A program made the position numbers and the translations under genes. A DNA stretch of 56,646 bases from Hallerella sp963652365 (lineage in GTDB: Bacteria > Fibrobacterota > Fibrobacteria > Fibrobacterales > Fibrobacteraceae). Within the stretch, counting starts at the first letter, position 1, and the number at the start of each line of letters is the position of its first letter. Below the pieces are notes generated by a model. It made no database searches. It was not told where the DNA came from and saw only the letters and a program-made list of their open reading frames with translations. The DNA is taken from NCBI GenBank assembly GCA_963652365.1, contig CAVJTH010000015.1, forward strand, positions 1 to 56,646, read 5' to 3'. Of this stretch, positions 15,048 to 22,532 are shown piece by piece.

Positions 15048-15084
15048 AGCCCTAGAAATGATTGGGACTTTGGAATTTTCCGAG
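15048..15084. repeat. Right attachment-site repeat (attR), inside the murB 3' end
   Basis: Identical to 6250-6286. From 15052 to 15084 it encodes exactly the last ten residues (LGKFQSPNHF) and stop of murB, so the gene end is kept intact beside the island. Confidence 0.9.
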
Positions 15085-15939
15085 AAGGATGATTTCCCTT
15101 TCGAGCGAAATGCCGGAGGTCTCGAAGACTTTTTGTCGCGCCATTTCCGAAAGGTCGTAGATTTGCTGAGCGGTCGCGTTTCCCGTGTTGACGATAAAGT
15201 TCGCGTGGCGGGGAGAAATTTGCGCTCCGCCGATTTGAAATCCCTTTAGGCCGGCCTGTTCGACAAGGGCGCCGGGAAACCCCTTGGCGGGTCGCTTGAA
15301 GACGGAACCCGCGCTGGGCAGGTCGAGCGGCTGCTTCGCCTTGCGCTCTTCCATGATCTTTCCTTGTTCGGCGAGAAGCCTTGCCGCGTCATCTCGGGCA
15401 AGCTGAAAGACCGCTTCGAGGATTACTTTGTGCGAATCCTGGAAAATGGACTTTCGATAGCCGAACGCGCAGTCTTCGCACGAGTAGTCCCTGATTTCTC
15501 CATCTTCTTCGAGAACCTTTGCGGACAGGAGCGTCTGCGAAATTTCTTCGCCATAGGCTCCCGCGTTCATCGCGACCGCTCCGCCGAAAGATCCCGGAAT
15601 TCCGGCGAGCAGGTGCATTCCCGAAAGCCCGAGCGTCGCGCTTGTCCTGGCAATCATCGAAAGGGGCGTCGCCGCCTTGACGACAAGCCTTTCCTTGTCG
15701 AACTTAAAATGGGAAAACGCCTTGCCGAGCTTGATGACTAGCCCGTCGAATCCTTCGTCCGATACCAGGACGTTGGAACCTTTTCCAATCAAGAAGAACG
15801 GCACTCCCTTTTCGCGGGCAAAGCCCTTTAGCTCGGAAATATCGTCGGCGGATTCCGCCTGGGCAAGATAACGCGTGCATCCGCCGGCGCGGAATGTCGT
15901 GTGCAGCTTCATATCGACGTTTTCAAGTATGTTCGGCAT
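15052..15939 (-). CDS. murB: UDP-N-acetylenolpyruvoylglucosamine reductase
   Basis: This 295-aa FAD enzyme makes UDP-MurNAc for peptidoglycan. FAD-binding motifs: LIGKGSNVLVSDEGFDGLVI (about 50-69) and GIPGSFGGAVAMNAGAYG (about 113-130). Catalytic region: FGYRKSIF, PSAGSVFKRP and ISPRHANFIVN. It is the shorter MurB type, about 300 aa. Start ATG 15939 has GAAGGAAG upstream and a 17-bp-spaced promoter. The last ten residues, beyond the conserved domain, come from the attR repeat. Confidence 0.95.
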   Translation of the reverse strand: MPNILENVDMKLHTTFRAGGCTRYLAQAESADDISELKGFAREKGVPFFLIGKGSNVLVSDEGFDGLVIKLGKAFSHFKFDKERLVVKAATPLSMIARTSATLGLSGMHLLAGIPGSFGGAVAMNAGAYGEEISQTLLSAKVLEEDGEIRDYSCEDCAFGYRKSIFQDSHKVILEAVFQLARDDAARLLAEQGKIMEERKAKQPLDLPSAGSVFKRPAKGFPGALVEQAGLKGFQIGGAQISPRHANFIVNTGNATAQQIYDLSEMARQKVFETSGISLEREIILLGKFQSPNHF

Positions 15940-15960
15940 TGAGAACTTCCTTCGAAAGAG

Positions 15961-15989
15961 AGTATAGCTTTTTTGCGAAAGCGTGTAAA
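15961..15989 (-). promoter_or_regulatory. Promoter of murB
   Basis: On the minus strand TTTACA (15989-15984), a 17-bp spacer and TATACT (15966-15961). Confidence 0.7.
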
Positions 15990-16043
15990 GAAGCCTTTGA
16001 ACGCCAGGGACTTTCTGTCTGAAATTTTGTTATTTTATGCGCA

Positions 16044-17099
16044 ATGGCTCTCCGTATCGACATCGACGCGCTGAAGGCGTCCCTTTCCATAACCCAGGTG
16101 GCGGAACGTCTTGGCATTCATGTGGAGCACGGAAAGTTTCGCTGCCCGTATGCGATGCGACATGCCCATGGCGACAGGACGCCGAGCGTCTCGATTTCCG
16201 AATCGAAGGGATTGTTCAACTGCTGGGTCTGTCCGGATGTTCGCGGCGACGCGATCAAGCTTGTCGAAATTTCTCGCAACCTGGATTTTCGGGGCGCCGT
16301 GGAATGGCTGGAAAGCGAGTTTTCGAATCGCGGTGTGTCGAGCCTTTCGGCGAATGCTTCCCCGGCTACAAGGATTGTGCGCGAAAAGCCGAAGCCCGAA
16401 ATGGACCCGATTCTTCGCGCAAGGATCATCCTCGCCTTTTTTGAAATGCTCGCTCCCGTCGAAGGGACGCCTGCCGCGGCGTGGCTTGTCAAGCGGCGCA
16501 TCTTCAAGAAGACGTGGAATTCCATGCGGTTGCGTACGATTGTCGATTACGATGCGGTGAACCGCGGGCTTCTCGAGAAGTTCGGGCTGGAAAACCTCCA
16601 GAAGGCGGGTCTCTTTAACGAGAACGGCAACCTGCGCTATTACAGGCACCGTCTGCTCTTTCCCTATCTCGACGCGAAGATCGTGCCGCGGTATTTTCAG
16701 GCCCGCTCGATCGATCCCGAGACAAAGCCCAAGGAACTGAACTTGCGGGGCGTCGTGCCGTTTCCCTACAACGTTTCGCTGCTCGACGGCAAGCCGGGCT
16801 GGATCTATCTTTGCGAGGGCGCTGTCGATACGCTGACGCTTATCGACCGAGGGTTCCCCGCCGTGGGAATTCCGGGAGTCAAGTCTTTTAAGCCGGAATG
16901 GGTTTCGCTCTTTCGGGAAAAGCGGGTCATCGTCTGCCTGGACCAGGACGAAGCGGGGCGCGCCGGCGCCCAGGCGATTCTCGAAATGTTCCAGTGCGCG
17001 GGGATTTCCGCATCGATATTCGGGGAGGGAATCCACGTCGATGGCTTTCGGATGGCCGAAGGCCAGGATATCAATTCCTGGTTCGGCGGCAAGAAGTAG
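16044..17099 (+). CDS. Compact CHC2/Toprim primase-like protein
   Basis: This 351-aa protein has an N-terminal CHC2-type zinc finger (FRCPYAMRHAHGDRTPSVSI then GLFNCWVC, about residues 34-65) and a Toprim domain (WIYLCEGAVDTLTLIDRGFP near 253-272; VIVCLDQDEAGRAGAQ near 293-308). The helical linker between them is short. DnaG is about 600 aa and carries a C-terminal helicase-binding domain; that is missing. It could be a second, plasmid/phage-derived primase or a lineage-specific one. TATTTT ends 7 nt before ATG 16044, suggesting a leaderless mRNA. An hsdS remnant follows. Confidence 0.75.
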   Translation: MALRIDIDALKASLSITQVAERLGIHVEHGKFRCPYAMRHAHGDRTPSVSISESKGLFNCWVCPDVRGDAIKLVEISRNLDFRGAVEWLESEFSNRGVSSLSANASPATRIVREKPKPEMDPILRARIILAFFEMLAPVEGTPAAAWLVKRRIFKKTWNSMRLRTIVDYDAVNRGLLEKFGLENLQKAGLFNENGNLRYYRHRLLFPYLDAKIVPRYFQARSIDPETKPKELNLRGVVPFPYNVSLLDGKPGWIYLCEGAVDTLTLIDRGFPAVGIPGVKSFKPEWVSLFREKRVIVCLDQDEAGRAGAQAILEMFQCAGISASIFGEGIHVDGFRMAEGQDINSWFGGKK

Positions 17100-17106
17100 G
17101 GAAAAT

Positions 17107-17196
17107 TTACCGCAGCGCGGCAAACAGCCGCTCGATGCGTTCCACGATGCGCTTCTGCTCCGCAAGCGGGGGAAGGGGATGAGAAATCCTGCAAAG
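17107..17196 (-). pseudogene. hsdS (type I restriction specificity subunit) 3' remnant
   Basis: In the 153-bp gap the minus strand encodes HPLPPLAEQKRIVERIERLF then AALR and TAA (17109-17107). P-L-P-P-L-x-E-Q-x-x-I-V is the hallmark C-terminal motif of HsdS specificity subunits. Nothing recognisable of the rest of HsdS, HsdM or HsdR is present, so this is a scar of a lost restriction system or a silent recombination cassette. Confidence 0.6.
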
Positions 17197-17252
17197 ATAC
17201 TTGGTTTTAGTTTCGTCGATTTCGCTTCCGGGAACTTTTCTATATTCCCGAC

Positions 17253-18173
17253 GTGAAGTTCTCGCAGACAAGGCAATCCCTTTCGAATGTCTGGAATTCG
17301 ATCCCCGAAGGCGTTCGCAAAAAGCTGTCGCTGACCGCTTGCGTTTTCAAGTGGATCTATCGCATACTGAACCGGATCGTGCGACTGTCGCTGCTCGCGC
17401 TGATGCTCTACGCGATAGCCTTTACCGTTGTCGCCTCGGTGCTTCTCTACAAGGGGTTCGTCTATTGCTACGCGATTTACGACAATGTGCTCCAGCTCGA
17501 ACATTCGAATCCCGCGATGAGCCGCTACATGCAGGCCCTGGTCGATTCGAATCCGGCAACGCAGATACGGCACCGGTTTGTTCCGCTCGACAGCATCAGC
17601 CCGAACTTGCAGAAGGCGGTCATTGCGAGCGAAGACGCGGGCTTCTACTATCATCCGGGATTTGACGTGCGGGCGATAGCCGAGGCTCTCGATGCGAACC
17701 GCTACTACGGAAAGACGAAGTTTGGCGGCAGCACGATTACGCAACAGCTGGCCAAGAACCTCTTTCTTTCGGGAGAGCGATCCTGGGAGCGCAAGTTCAA
17801 GGAGCTCGCCTACGCGCTTCTCATGGAAAAGATGCTCGGCAAGGAAAGGATTCTCGAACTTTACCTGAACTATGCGCAGTGGGGGCAGAACATCTTTGGC
17901 TGCGAAGCGGCCAGCCAGGAGTTTTTTCACAAGAGCGCCTACCGGCTGAATCTCGACCAGGCGATCAACATGGCCGCAGTGCTCGCGAGTCCGGGCAAGC
18001 ACAGTCCGAACGGTCGTTACGGGCGCTTCATGGCGAGCCGTCGGACGGTCATCTACCAGAACATGTTCCCGAAGCGCGACAGTCTCAAGGTCGATAGTCT
18101 CAAGGCGTTGAACGCTCCGCCCGACACTTCCGCGCCCGCGGAGTCCGCGACAGACGGCGAACCGGGCATCTAG
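17253..18173 (+). CDS. mtgA: Monofunctional peptidoglycan glycosyltransferase
   Basis: This 306-aa GT51 enzyme polymerises lipid II glycan strands. A membrane anchor lies near residues 43-70 (LSLLALMLYAIAFTVVASVL). GT51 motifs: VIASEDAGFYYHPGFD (catalytic Glu), GGSTITQQLAKNLFL, and KELAYALLMEKMLGKERILE then LYLNYAQWG. There is no transpeptidase domain. GTG 17253 lies 6 nt after TATATT (17241-17246), so the mRNA is probably leaderless. The C-terminal 40 residues are disordered. purB follows 26 nt downstream. Confidence 0.9.
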   Translation: MKFSQTRQSLSNVWNSIPEGVRKKLSLTACVFKWIYRILNRIVRLSLLALMLYAIAFTVVASVLLYKGFVYCYAIYDNVLQLEHSNPAMSRYMQALVDSNPATQIRHRFVPLDSISPNLQKAVIASEDAGFYYHPGFDVRAIAEALDANRYYGKTKFGGSTITQQLAKNLFLSGERSWERKFKELAYALLMEKMLGKERILELYLNYAQWGQNIFGCEAASQEFFHKSAYRLNLDQAINMAAVLASPGKHSPNGRYGRFMASRRTVIYQNMFPKRDSLKVDSLKALNAPPDTSAPAESATDGEPGI

Positions 18174-18199
18174 AATTTCAAACCAGAAGGAAAACGAAA

Positions 18200-19642
18200 A
18201 TGCGTGACGAATACGAAAACCCTCTCAACACACGGTACGCTTCCAGGGAAATGAAGTTTCTCTTCAGCCCGCAATACAAGTTCGAAACCTGGCGCAAGCT
18301 CTGGATTATCCTTGCCGAAAGCGAAATGGAGCTCGGGCTTCCGATTACGCAGGAACAGATTGACGAGCTCAAGGCCCACGCGAAGGACATCAACTTCGAT
18401 GTCGCGGAAGCCGAAGAAAAGCGTCGCCGTCACGACGTGATGAGCCATGTCTATGCCTACGGTGTCCAGTGCCCGAAAGCGAAGGGAATCATCCACCTGG
18501 GAGCGACCAGCGCGTTTGTCGGAGACAATACCGACCTCATCCAGATGCAGCAGGGGCTTATCTACGTTCGCCGTCGCCTGATGCGCGTCATCGACAAGCT
18601 CTCGAAGTTCGCCTTGGAATACAAGGATATGCCGCAGCTCGGAGCGACGCATTTTCAGGCGGCTCAGCTCACGACCGTCGGAAAGCGTGCCTGTCTGTGG
18701 ATTCAGGACCTCCTGATCGACCTCGAACAGCTGAACTTCCTCATCGACGTCTTGCCGTTCCGCGGGGTAAAGGGAACGACCGGAACCCAGGCGAGCTTCA
18801 TGGATCTCTTCAACGGCGACGAGGAAAAGATTCGCGAACTCGATCGCCGCGTGACGGAACGCGCGGGATTCAAGCGTCACCTGACGATTACCGGGCAGAC
18901 TTACACGCGCAAGTGGGACAACCGCGTCAATCAGGTCCTTTCTTCCATTGCGCAGAGCCTCCACAAGTTCGCGACGGACATGCGCCTGATGCAGGGCAAC
19001 AAGGAAGTGGAAGAGCCTTTCGAAAGTACGCAGATAGGATCCAGCGCGATGGCGTACAAGCGGAACCCGATGCGCTGCGAACGGATCTGCTCGCTCGCCC
19101 GTTTTGTGATGTCGCTCGAAACGAGCACCGCCATCACCCAGGCGACGCAGTGGTTCGAACGTACGCTCGACGACAGCGCGAACAAGCGCCTTGCCATTCC
19201 GCAGGCGTTCCTCGCCATCGATTCGATGCTGATTATCGCGGAAAACGTTTCCACGGGTCTTGTCGTCTATCCGAAGGTCATCGAAAAGCGGATCTTTGCG
19301 GAACTTCCGTTCATGGCGACGGAAAACATCATCATGGAAGGCGTCAAGCATGGCGGCGACCGCCAGGAGCTTCACGAGGAAATCCGCAAGATGAGCATGG
19401 AAGCGGCGAAGGTCGTCAAGGTCGAGGGCAGGGACAACGACTTGCTCGAACGCATCGTGAAAAACGAGAAGTTCCAGAAGCTCGGTATCGACGAAAAGGC
19501 CCTGGAACAGATTCTCGACCTGAAGAAGTTTGTCGGTCGCGCACCGTCCCAGGTCAAGCTCTTTGTCGAAAACGAAGTCCGTCCGGAACTCGACCGGTTC
19601 GGCGACTGGCAGACGATCGACGCCGGCGAGCTCAAGGTCTAG
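18200..19642 (+). CDS. purB: Adenylosuccinate lyase
   Basis: This 480-aa protein catalyses the two fumarate-releasing steps of purine synthesis (SAICAR to AICAR and adenylosuccinate to AMP). The fumarase/aspartase signature is SSAMAYKRNPMRCERI (about residue 284); other hallmarks are RRRHDVMSHV, GIIHLGATSAFVGDN (about 96-110) and KGTTGTQASF. Length is normal. ATG 18200 with AGGAAAACG upstream (AAGGAAA). It ends in CTAG shared with the stop of the convergent xerD gene. Confidence 0.96.
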   Translation: MRDEYENPLNTRYASREMKFLFSPQYKFETWRKLWIILAESEMELGLPITQEQIDELKAHAKDINFDVAEAEEKRRRHDVMSHVYAYGVQCPKAKGIIHLGATSAFVGDNTDLIQMQQGLIYVRRRLMRVIDKLSKFALEYKDMPQLGATHFQAAQLTTVGKRACLWIQDLLIDLEQLNFLIDVLPFRGVKGTTGTQASFMDLFNGDEEKIRELDRRVTERAGFKRHLTITGQTYTRKWDNRVNQVLSSIAQSLHKFATDMRLMQGNKEVEEPFESTQIGSSAMAYKRNPMRCERICSLARFVMSLETSTAITQATQWFERTLDDSANKRLAIPQAFLAIDSMLIIAENVSTGLVVYPKVIEKRIFAELPFMATENIIMEGVKHGGDRQELHEEIRKMSMEAAKVVKVEGRDNDLLERIVKNEKFQKLGIDEKALEQILDLKKFVGRAPSQVKLFVENEVRPELDRFGDWQTIDAGELKV

Positions 19643-20532
19643 CGCTTGCCCTGTTCCCGCGGATGGAACGCCCGGTGTTCTTCCCGGATGGTCTGTCCGC
19701 TTACATGGGTGTAGATCTGCGTCGTGGTGACGTTTGCGTGTCCGAGCAGTTCCTGCAAGACGCGCAGGTCCATGCCCGCTTCGAGGCAGTGCGTGGCGAA
19801 CGAGTGCCTGAACGTGTGCGGCGTGACGTGCTTGTCGAGATGCGCCGTGTATTTCTGGATAAGCTTCCAGGCTCCCATGCGCGACATCTTCTTGCCGTGC
19901 GCATTGAGAATGACCGTGTCCGTCTTGGGGGAAAGTTCTTGTCGCGGTCCTTGCACCCACTCGCGGAGATTCCGCTTTGCCTTTTCTCCGAGCGGCACGA
20001 GCCGCTGCTTGTTTCCCTTGCCGATAGGCTTGATCCATTCGTTGTCGAAATCGACGTCCTGGATGCGGAGCGAGAGCGCTTCGGCAATGCGCAGCCCTTC
20101 GGAATAGAGAAGTTCGAGTAGCGCCGTGTCGCGTTCGGGCGTCTTGGATATTTCCGAAACTTTCAGAAAGACGCTGTCGATTTCTTCGTGGGAAAGGCAT
20201 TGCGGCAGGTAGAGTCCGATTCGCGGCGGTGCGAGCAGGCTGTCCGTGGAGTAGGGAAAGACCTTTTCGTTCAGCAGATACTTGAGAAATCCGCGCAGGC
20301 TCGAAAAGTGCCTGGCAACGGAAGTCGGGCTGTATTCTTCCTTGCTCGCGACTTCCGAAAGAAATTCGTCGAGTTCTTCTGGCAAAAGTTCGGAAATCTT
20401 GCGTTGCCTGTCGTCCGCCCAAAAGATGAAGTGGCGGAGATCCTCTTCGTAGCTCTGGATGGTCGCGTTCGAAAGGTTGCGTTCGACCGAGAGATGGGAA
20501 AGGTAGGCGTCAAGCCATTCGCCGTTTTTCAT
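19639..20532 (-). CDS. xerD: Tyrosine recombinase XerD/XerC
   Basis: This 297-aa protein is expected to resolve chromosome dimers at dif. N-terminal core-binding SAM-like domain (WLDAYLSHLSVERNLSNATI) and C-terminal catalytic domain with Arg in YSEGLRIAEALSL, Lys in KGNKQRLVPLG, HTFRHSFATHCLEAG (H-x-x-R), LLGHANVTTTQIYTHV (His and catalytic Tyr). Start ATG 20532 matches family length. It is the last gene of the lipid operon (14 nt after the patatin gene). Whether it is XerC or XerD cannot be settled here. Confidence 0.9.
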   Translation of the reverse strand: MKNGEWLDAYLSHLSVERNLSNATIQSYEEDLRHFIFWADDRQRKISELLPEELDEFLSEVASKEEYSPTSVARHFSSLRGFLKYLLNEKVFPYSTDSLLAPPRIGLYLPQCLSHEEIDSVFLKVSEISKTPERDTALLELLYSEGLRIAEALSLRIQDVDFDNEWIKPIGKGNKQRLVPLGEKAKRNLREWVQGPRQELSPKTDTVILNAHGKKMSRMGAWKLIQKYTAHLDKHVTPHTFRHSFATHCLEAGMDLRVLQELLGHANVTTTQIYTHVSGQTIREEHRAFHPREQGKR

Positions 20533-20546
20533 GTCGGACCCTTCGG

Positions 20547-21392
20547 CTATCCGAGAAAGTCCTTGAGCGCGTCCATGCGGCTTCTTGCGTAGTCGAAGCC
20601 GAGATAGTAGGAGTCGTCGAGCTTTTTCAGGTCGGTTTCGAAGAGATCGCAGAGGTCCCGTTCGGGGCGCAACAGGAAGATTTTCCCGTCCCTTTCGAGC
20701 TGTTCCATTTTTTCGAACATCTTCTGGTAACGTCGGTAGCGGACCATCAGCGCACGGAAGAGATTGGGAAACTTGTACTTGAACAGGGGAACGAGAATGG
20801 CCTTGTATTTGGTGAAGTCCGTGACGATTTCTCCCGGGTAGTGCGTCGAAACGGCGACGACCCTGTCGCAGCCTTTTTCGAATGCCCTGTCGAAGGGAAT
20901 GGGAGCCGTCACGCAGCCATCGACATAGTGGAACTTGCCGATGGGAACGTTCGGAAATATCATCGGCAGGGCACAGCTCGCGCTGATGAGCGTGAGAAGC
21001 CTGTTCTTGTCCGACTTTTCGGTCCTGAATTCGACGCGGCCCGTTTCGCAGCAGGTGACCGCGATTTCGCATTCGATGTCGGAACGGAAGAACTTTTCGA
21101 AGTCAAAGGGCATGTCGCCGGTCGCCGAGTCGAAATGCAGCGCGTGGCATTCCTTGTGGATGCCGTCGAGAAAGAGGTGCGCCTTTTTCTTGCCCTGTTG
21201 CAGCCTGGTCGGCATGATGATGTGGCGAAACCGGCCCCGCTGCCCCGTGATGTAGTTCGCCGCGGCATGGGAACCGGCGGAAACCCCCGCGATGTAGGGA
21301 AACTCGATCTGCGCATCCATCATCGCATCGAGCACGCCGGCGGTAAAAATCGTCTGGCGGGAACCGCCTTCGAGGACAAGGCCCGCTTTCAA
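20547..21392 (-). CDS. Patatin-like phospholipase (YjjU type)
   Basis: This 281-aa protein has the patatin Ser-Asp dyad: oxyanion loop LEGGSRQTIFTAGVLDAMMD (residues about 6-25), nucleophile GVSAGSHAA (about 38-46) and Asp in YVDGCVTAPIPFD. SGQRGR-like ITGQRGRF is typical of the YjjU group. It probably releases fatty acids from phospholipids. The start is TTG 21392, overlapping the upstream acyltransferase stop (TTGA). Placement with acyl-chain synthesis genes suggests lipid remodelling. Confidence 0.88.
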   Translation of the reverse strand: MKAGLVLEGGSRQTIFTAGVLDAMMDAQIEFPYIAGVSAGSHAAANYITGQRGRFRHIIMPTRLQQGKKKAHLFLDGIHKECHALHFDSATGDMPFDFEKFFRSDIECEIAVTCCETGRVEFRTEKSDKNRLLTLISASCALPMIFPNVPIGKFHYVDGCVTAPIPFDRAFEKGCDRVVAVSTHYPGEIVTDFTKYKAILVPLFKYKFPNLFRALMVRYRRYQKMFEKMEQLERDGKIFLLRPERDLCDLFETDLKKLDDSYYLGFDYARSRMDALKDFLG

Positions 21393-22072
21393 GTTTCCGT
21401 CTCCTCGGGGGGCGTATTTTCGGCTACCGGCAAGTCCTTTCCGGAAATTCCGAGCGCCTGCTGCTTGAGGCGCCACACCTTCTGGCGAAAGAATTCCGCC
21501 CGTTCCGCAAGATGTTTCGACGAGGAGATTCCCTTGACCCGGCCGATTCGTTCCGCGTCGCCGAAAACGACCCGTGTCCGATGTCCGAACCGGTAAATTC
21601 CATCGAGTCCGACGGAAACGACCGGAGCGCCCGTGCTGCGGGCGAGAAAGGCGAATCCCGACTTGAACTCGTTCAGAAGGCCGTCTTCCCGGCACTTTCC
21701 TTCGGGGAAGATGAGCACCGAATTGCCCGCTTCCAGCTGCTTTTTCGCGAGCAGCGCCCATTCCGTGTCCAGATTGTAGCGATCGCAGGGAATGCATTTT
21801 TCCCGGGAAAGGATCCAGTGGAATTTCTTCATTTCGAACCAGTCCTTGGCGACGACGATGCTTCGCTTGCGCGTAATCAGCGTGAGCAGAAGAATCGGGT
21901 CGCTGGTCGATGTGTGGTTCGCGATGACAATCGAGGGCTCCCGGAACCGGGTCGAGGTTATGGACGGGTCGGTAAACGTGACCTTTGGACGAAAGCCGAT
22001 GCGAAAGTAGAGCTTTCCGAGGACTTCGCAAAGGACAACGGCAAGTCGGATGAATGGTTCGAAAATGGCCAC
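21389..22072 (-). CDS. 1-acyl-glycerol-3-phosphate acyltransferase-like (PlsC family)
   Basis: This 227-aa lysophospholipid acyltransferase has IANHTSTSDPILLL (NHx4D, about residues 50-63), KDWFEMKKFHWIL, and LIFPEGKCREDGLLNEFKSG (FPEG, about 119-138). The N-terminus is hydrophobic (membrane association). It likely moves an acyl chain, perhaps the product of the adjacent KS/FabG/FabZ system, onto a glycerol or other acceptor. It lies 10 nt after fabZ and overlaps the patatin gene by 4 nt. Confidence 0.85.
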   Translation of the reverse strand: MAIFEPFIRLAVVLCEVLGKLYFRIGFRPKVTFTDPSITSTRFREPSIVIANHTSTSDPILLLTLITRKRSIVVAKDWFEMKKFHWILSREKCIPCDRYNLDTEWALLAKKQLEAGNSVLIFPEGKCREDGLLNEFKSGFAFLARSTGAPVVSVGLDGIYRFGHRTRVVFGDAERIGRVKGISSSKHLAERAEFFRQKVWRLKQQALGISGKDLPVAENTPPEETET

Positions 22073-22082
22073 GGCCGTTTCC

Positions 22083-22532
22083 CTATTTTCCGAGCGAATC
22101 TTTCGGGATCGTGGTGAACGTGAGCGAACCCTTTGCGTGGAGCGCGCCGCTTACCTTGACCGTGCAGTCAAAACCGACGAGCGATCCGCCGCTTTTTGTC
22201 TTCTGGACCGAAAGCTCTAGCTGGTCTCCGGGAATCGCCGGCTTTACGAACTTGAATCCGTCGATCTTCAGGAGCACGTAGAGCCTGTCTTCCAGGTCTT
22301 CGGGCTTCTTTTCGATGACGAGCGAACAGAGCTGGGCACAGGCTTCGACGACAAGGACACCCGGCATGATGGGGGTTCCCGGAAAATGTCCGACGAAATA
22401 GGGCTCGTTCACGCTTACGTTCTTCAATCCTGTCGCGGATTCTCCCGGGACAAGTTCCAGGACCTTTTCGACCATCTGGAACGGGGGCCGCTGGGCGATT
22501 CGTTCGCTGATCTCGTAGATGTTCAGGCTCAT
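22083..22532 (-). CDS. fabZ: 3-hydroxyacyl-ACP dehydratase
   Basis: This 149-aa hot-dog protein has the FabZ signature YFVGHFPGTPIMPGVLVVEA (residues about 45-64; catalytic His and Glu) and N-terminal RPPFQMVEKVLELVPG. It dehydrates beta-hydroxyacyl-ACP. It overlaps fabG by 4 nt (ATGA). It may be a cluster-specific paralogue rather than the housekeeping copy, since it is embedded with a special ketosynthase. Confidence 0.92.
   Translation of the reverse strand: MSLNIYEISERIAQRPPFQMVEKVLELVPGESATGLKNVSVNEPYFVGHFPGTPIMPGVLVVEACAQLCSLVIEKKPEDLEDRLYVLLKIDGFKFVKPAIPGDQLELSVQKTKSGGSLVGFDCTVKVSGALHAKGSLTFTTIPKDSLGK

Larger units (their letters stand above)
6250..15084. mobile_element. 8.8-kb phage-like capsid island flanked by 37-bp direct repeats
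   Basis: The island is bounded by perfect direct repeats (offset 8,798 bp) at the 3' end of murB. Inside, codon use shifts sharply to GAG, AGG, CGC and GGG-rich DNA, unlike the GAA-rich flanks. Contents in order: three toxin-antitoxin cassettes, an XRE regulator, a membrane protein, terS, terL, an unidentified gene, scaffold, coat, a tiny membrane protein, a gp4-like gene and an M15 peptidase. No integrase, portal or tail spike is visible, so mobilisation and particle completion would need other factors. It may be a satellite or a remnant; the sequence does not decide. Confidence 0.85.

Noticed and set aside
16035..18002. 655-codon minus-strand frame over the primase and mtgA genes (and similar long shadows at 29909-31486 plus and 4692-6356 minus)
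   Set aside because: The opposite strands encode proteins with intact catalytic motifs; the shadows have none.
19639..20532. Tyrosine recombinase as the island's integrase
   Set aside because: It lies 4.5 kb beyond attR, is co-transcribed with lipid genes in host-type codon use and looks like housekeeping XerC/D. It could act in trans, but nothing here shows that.
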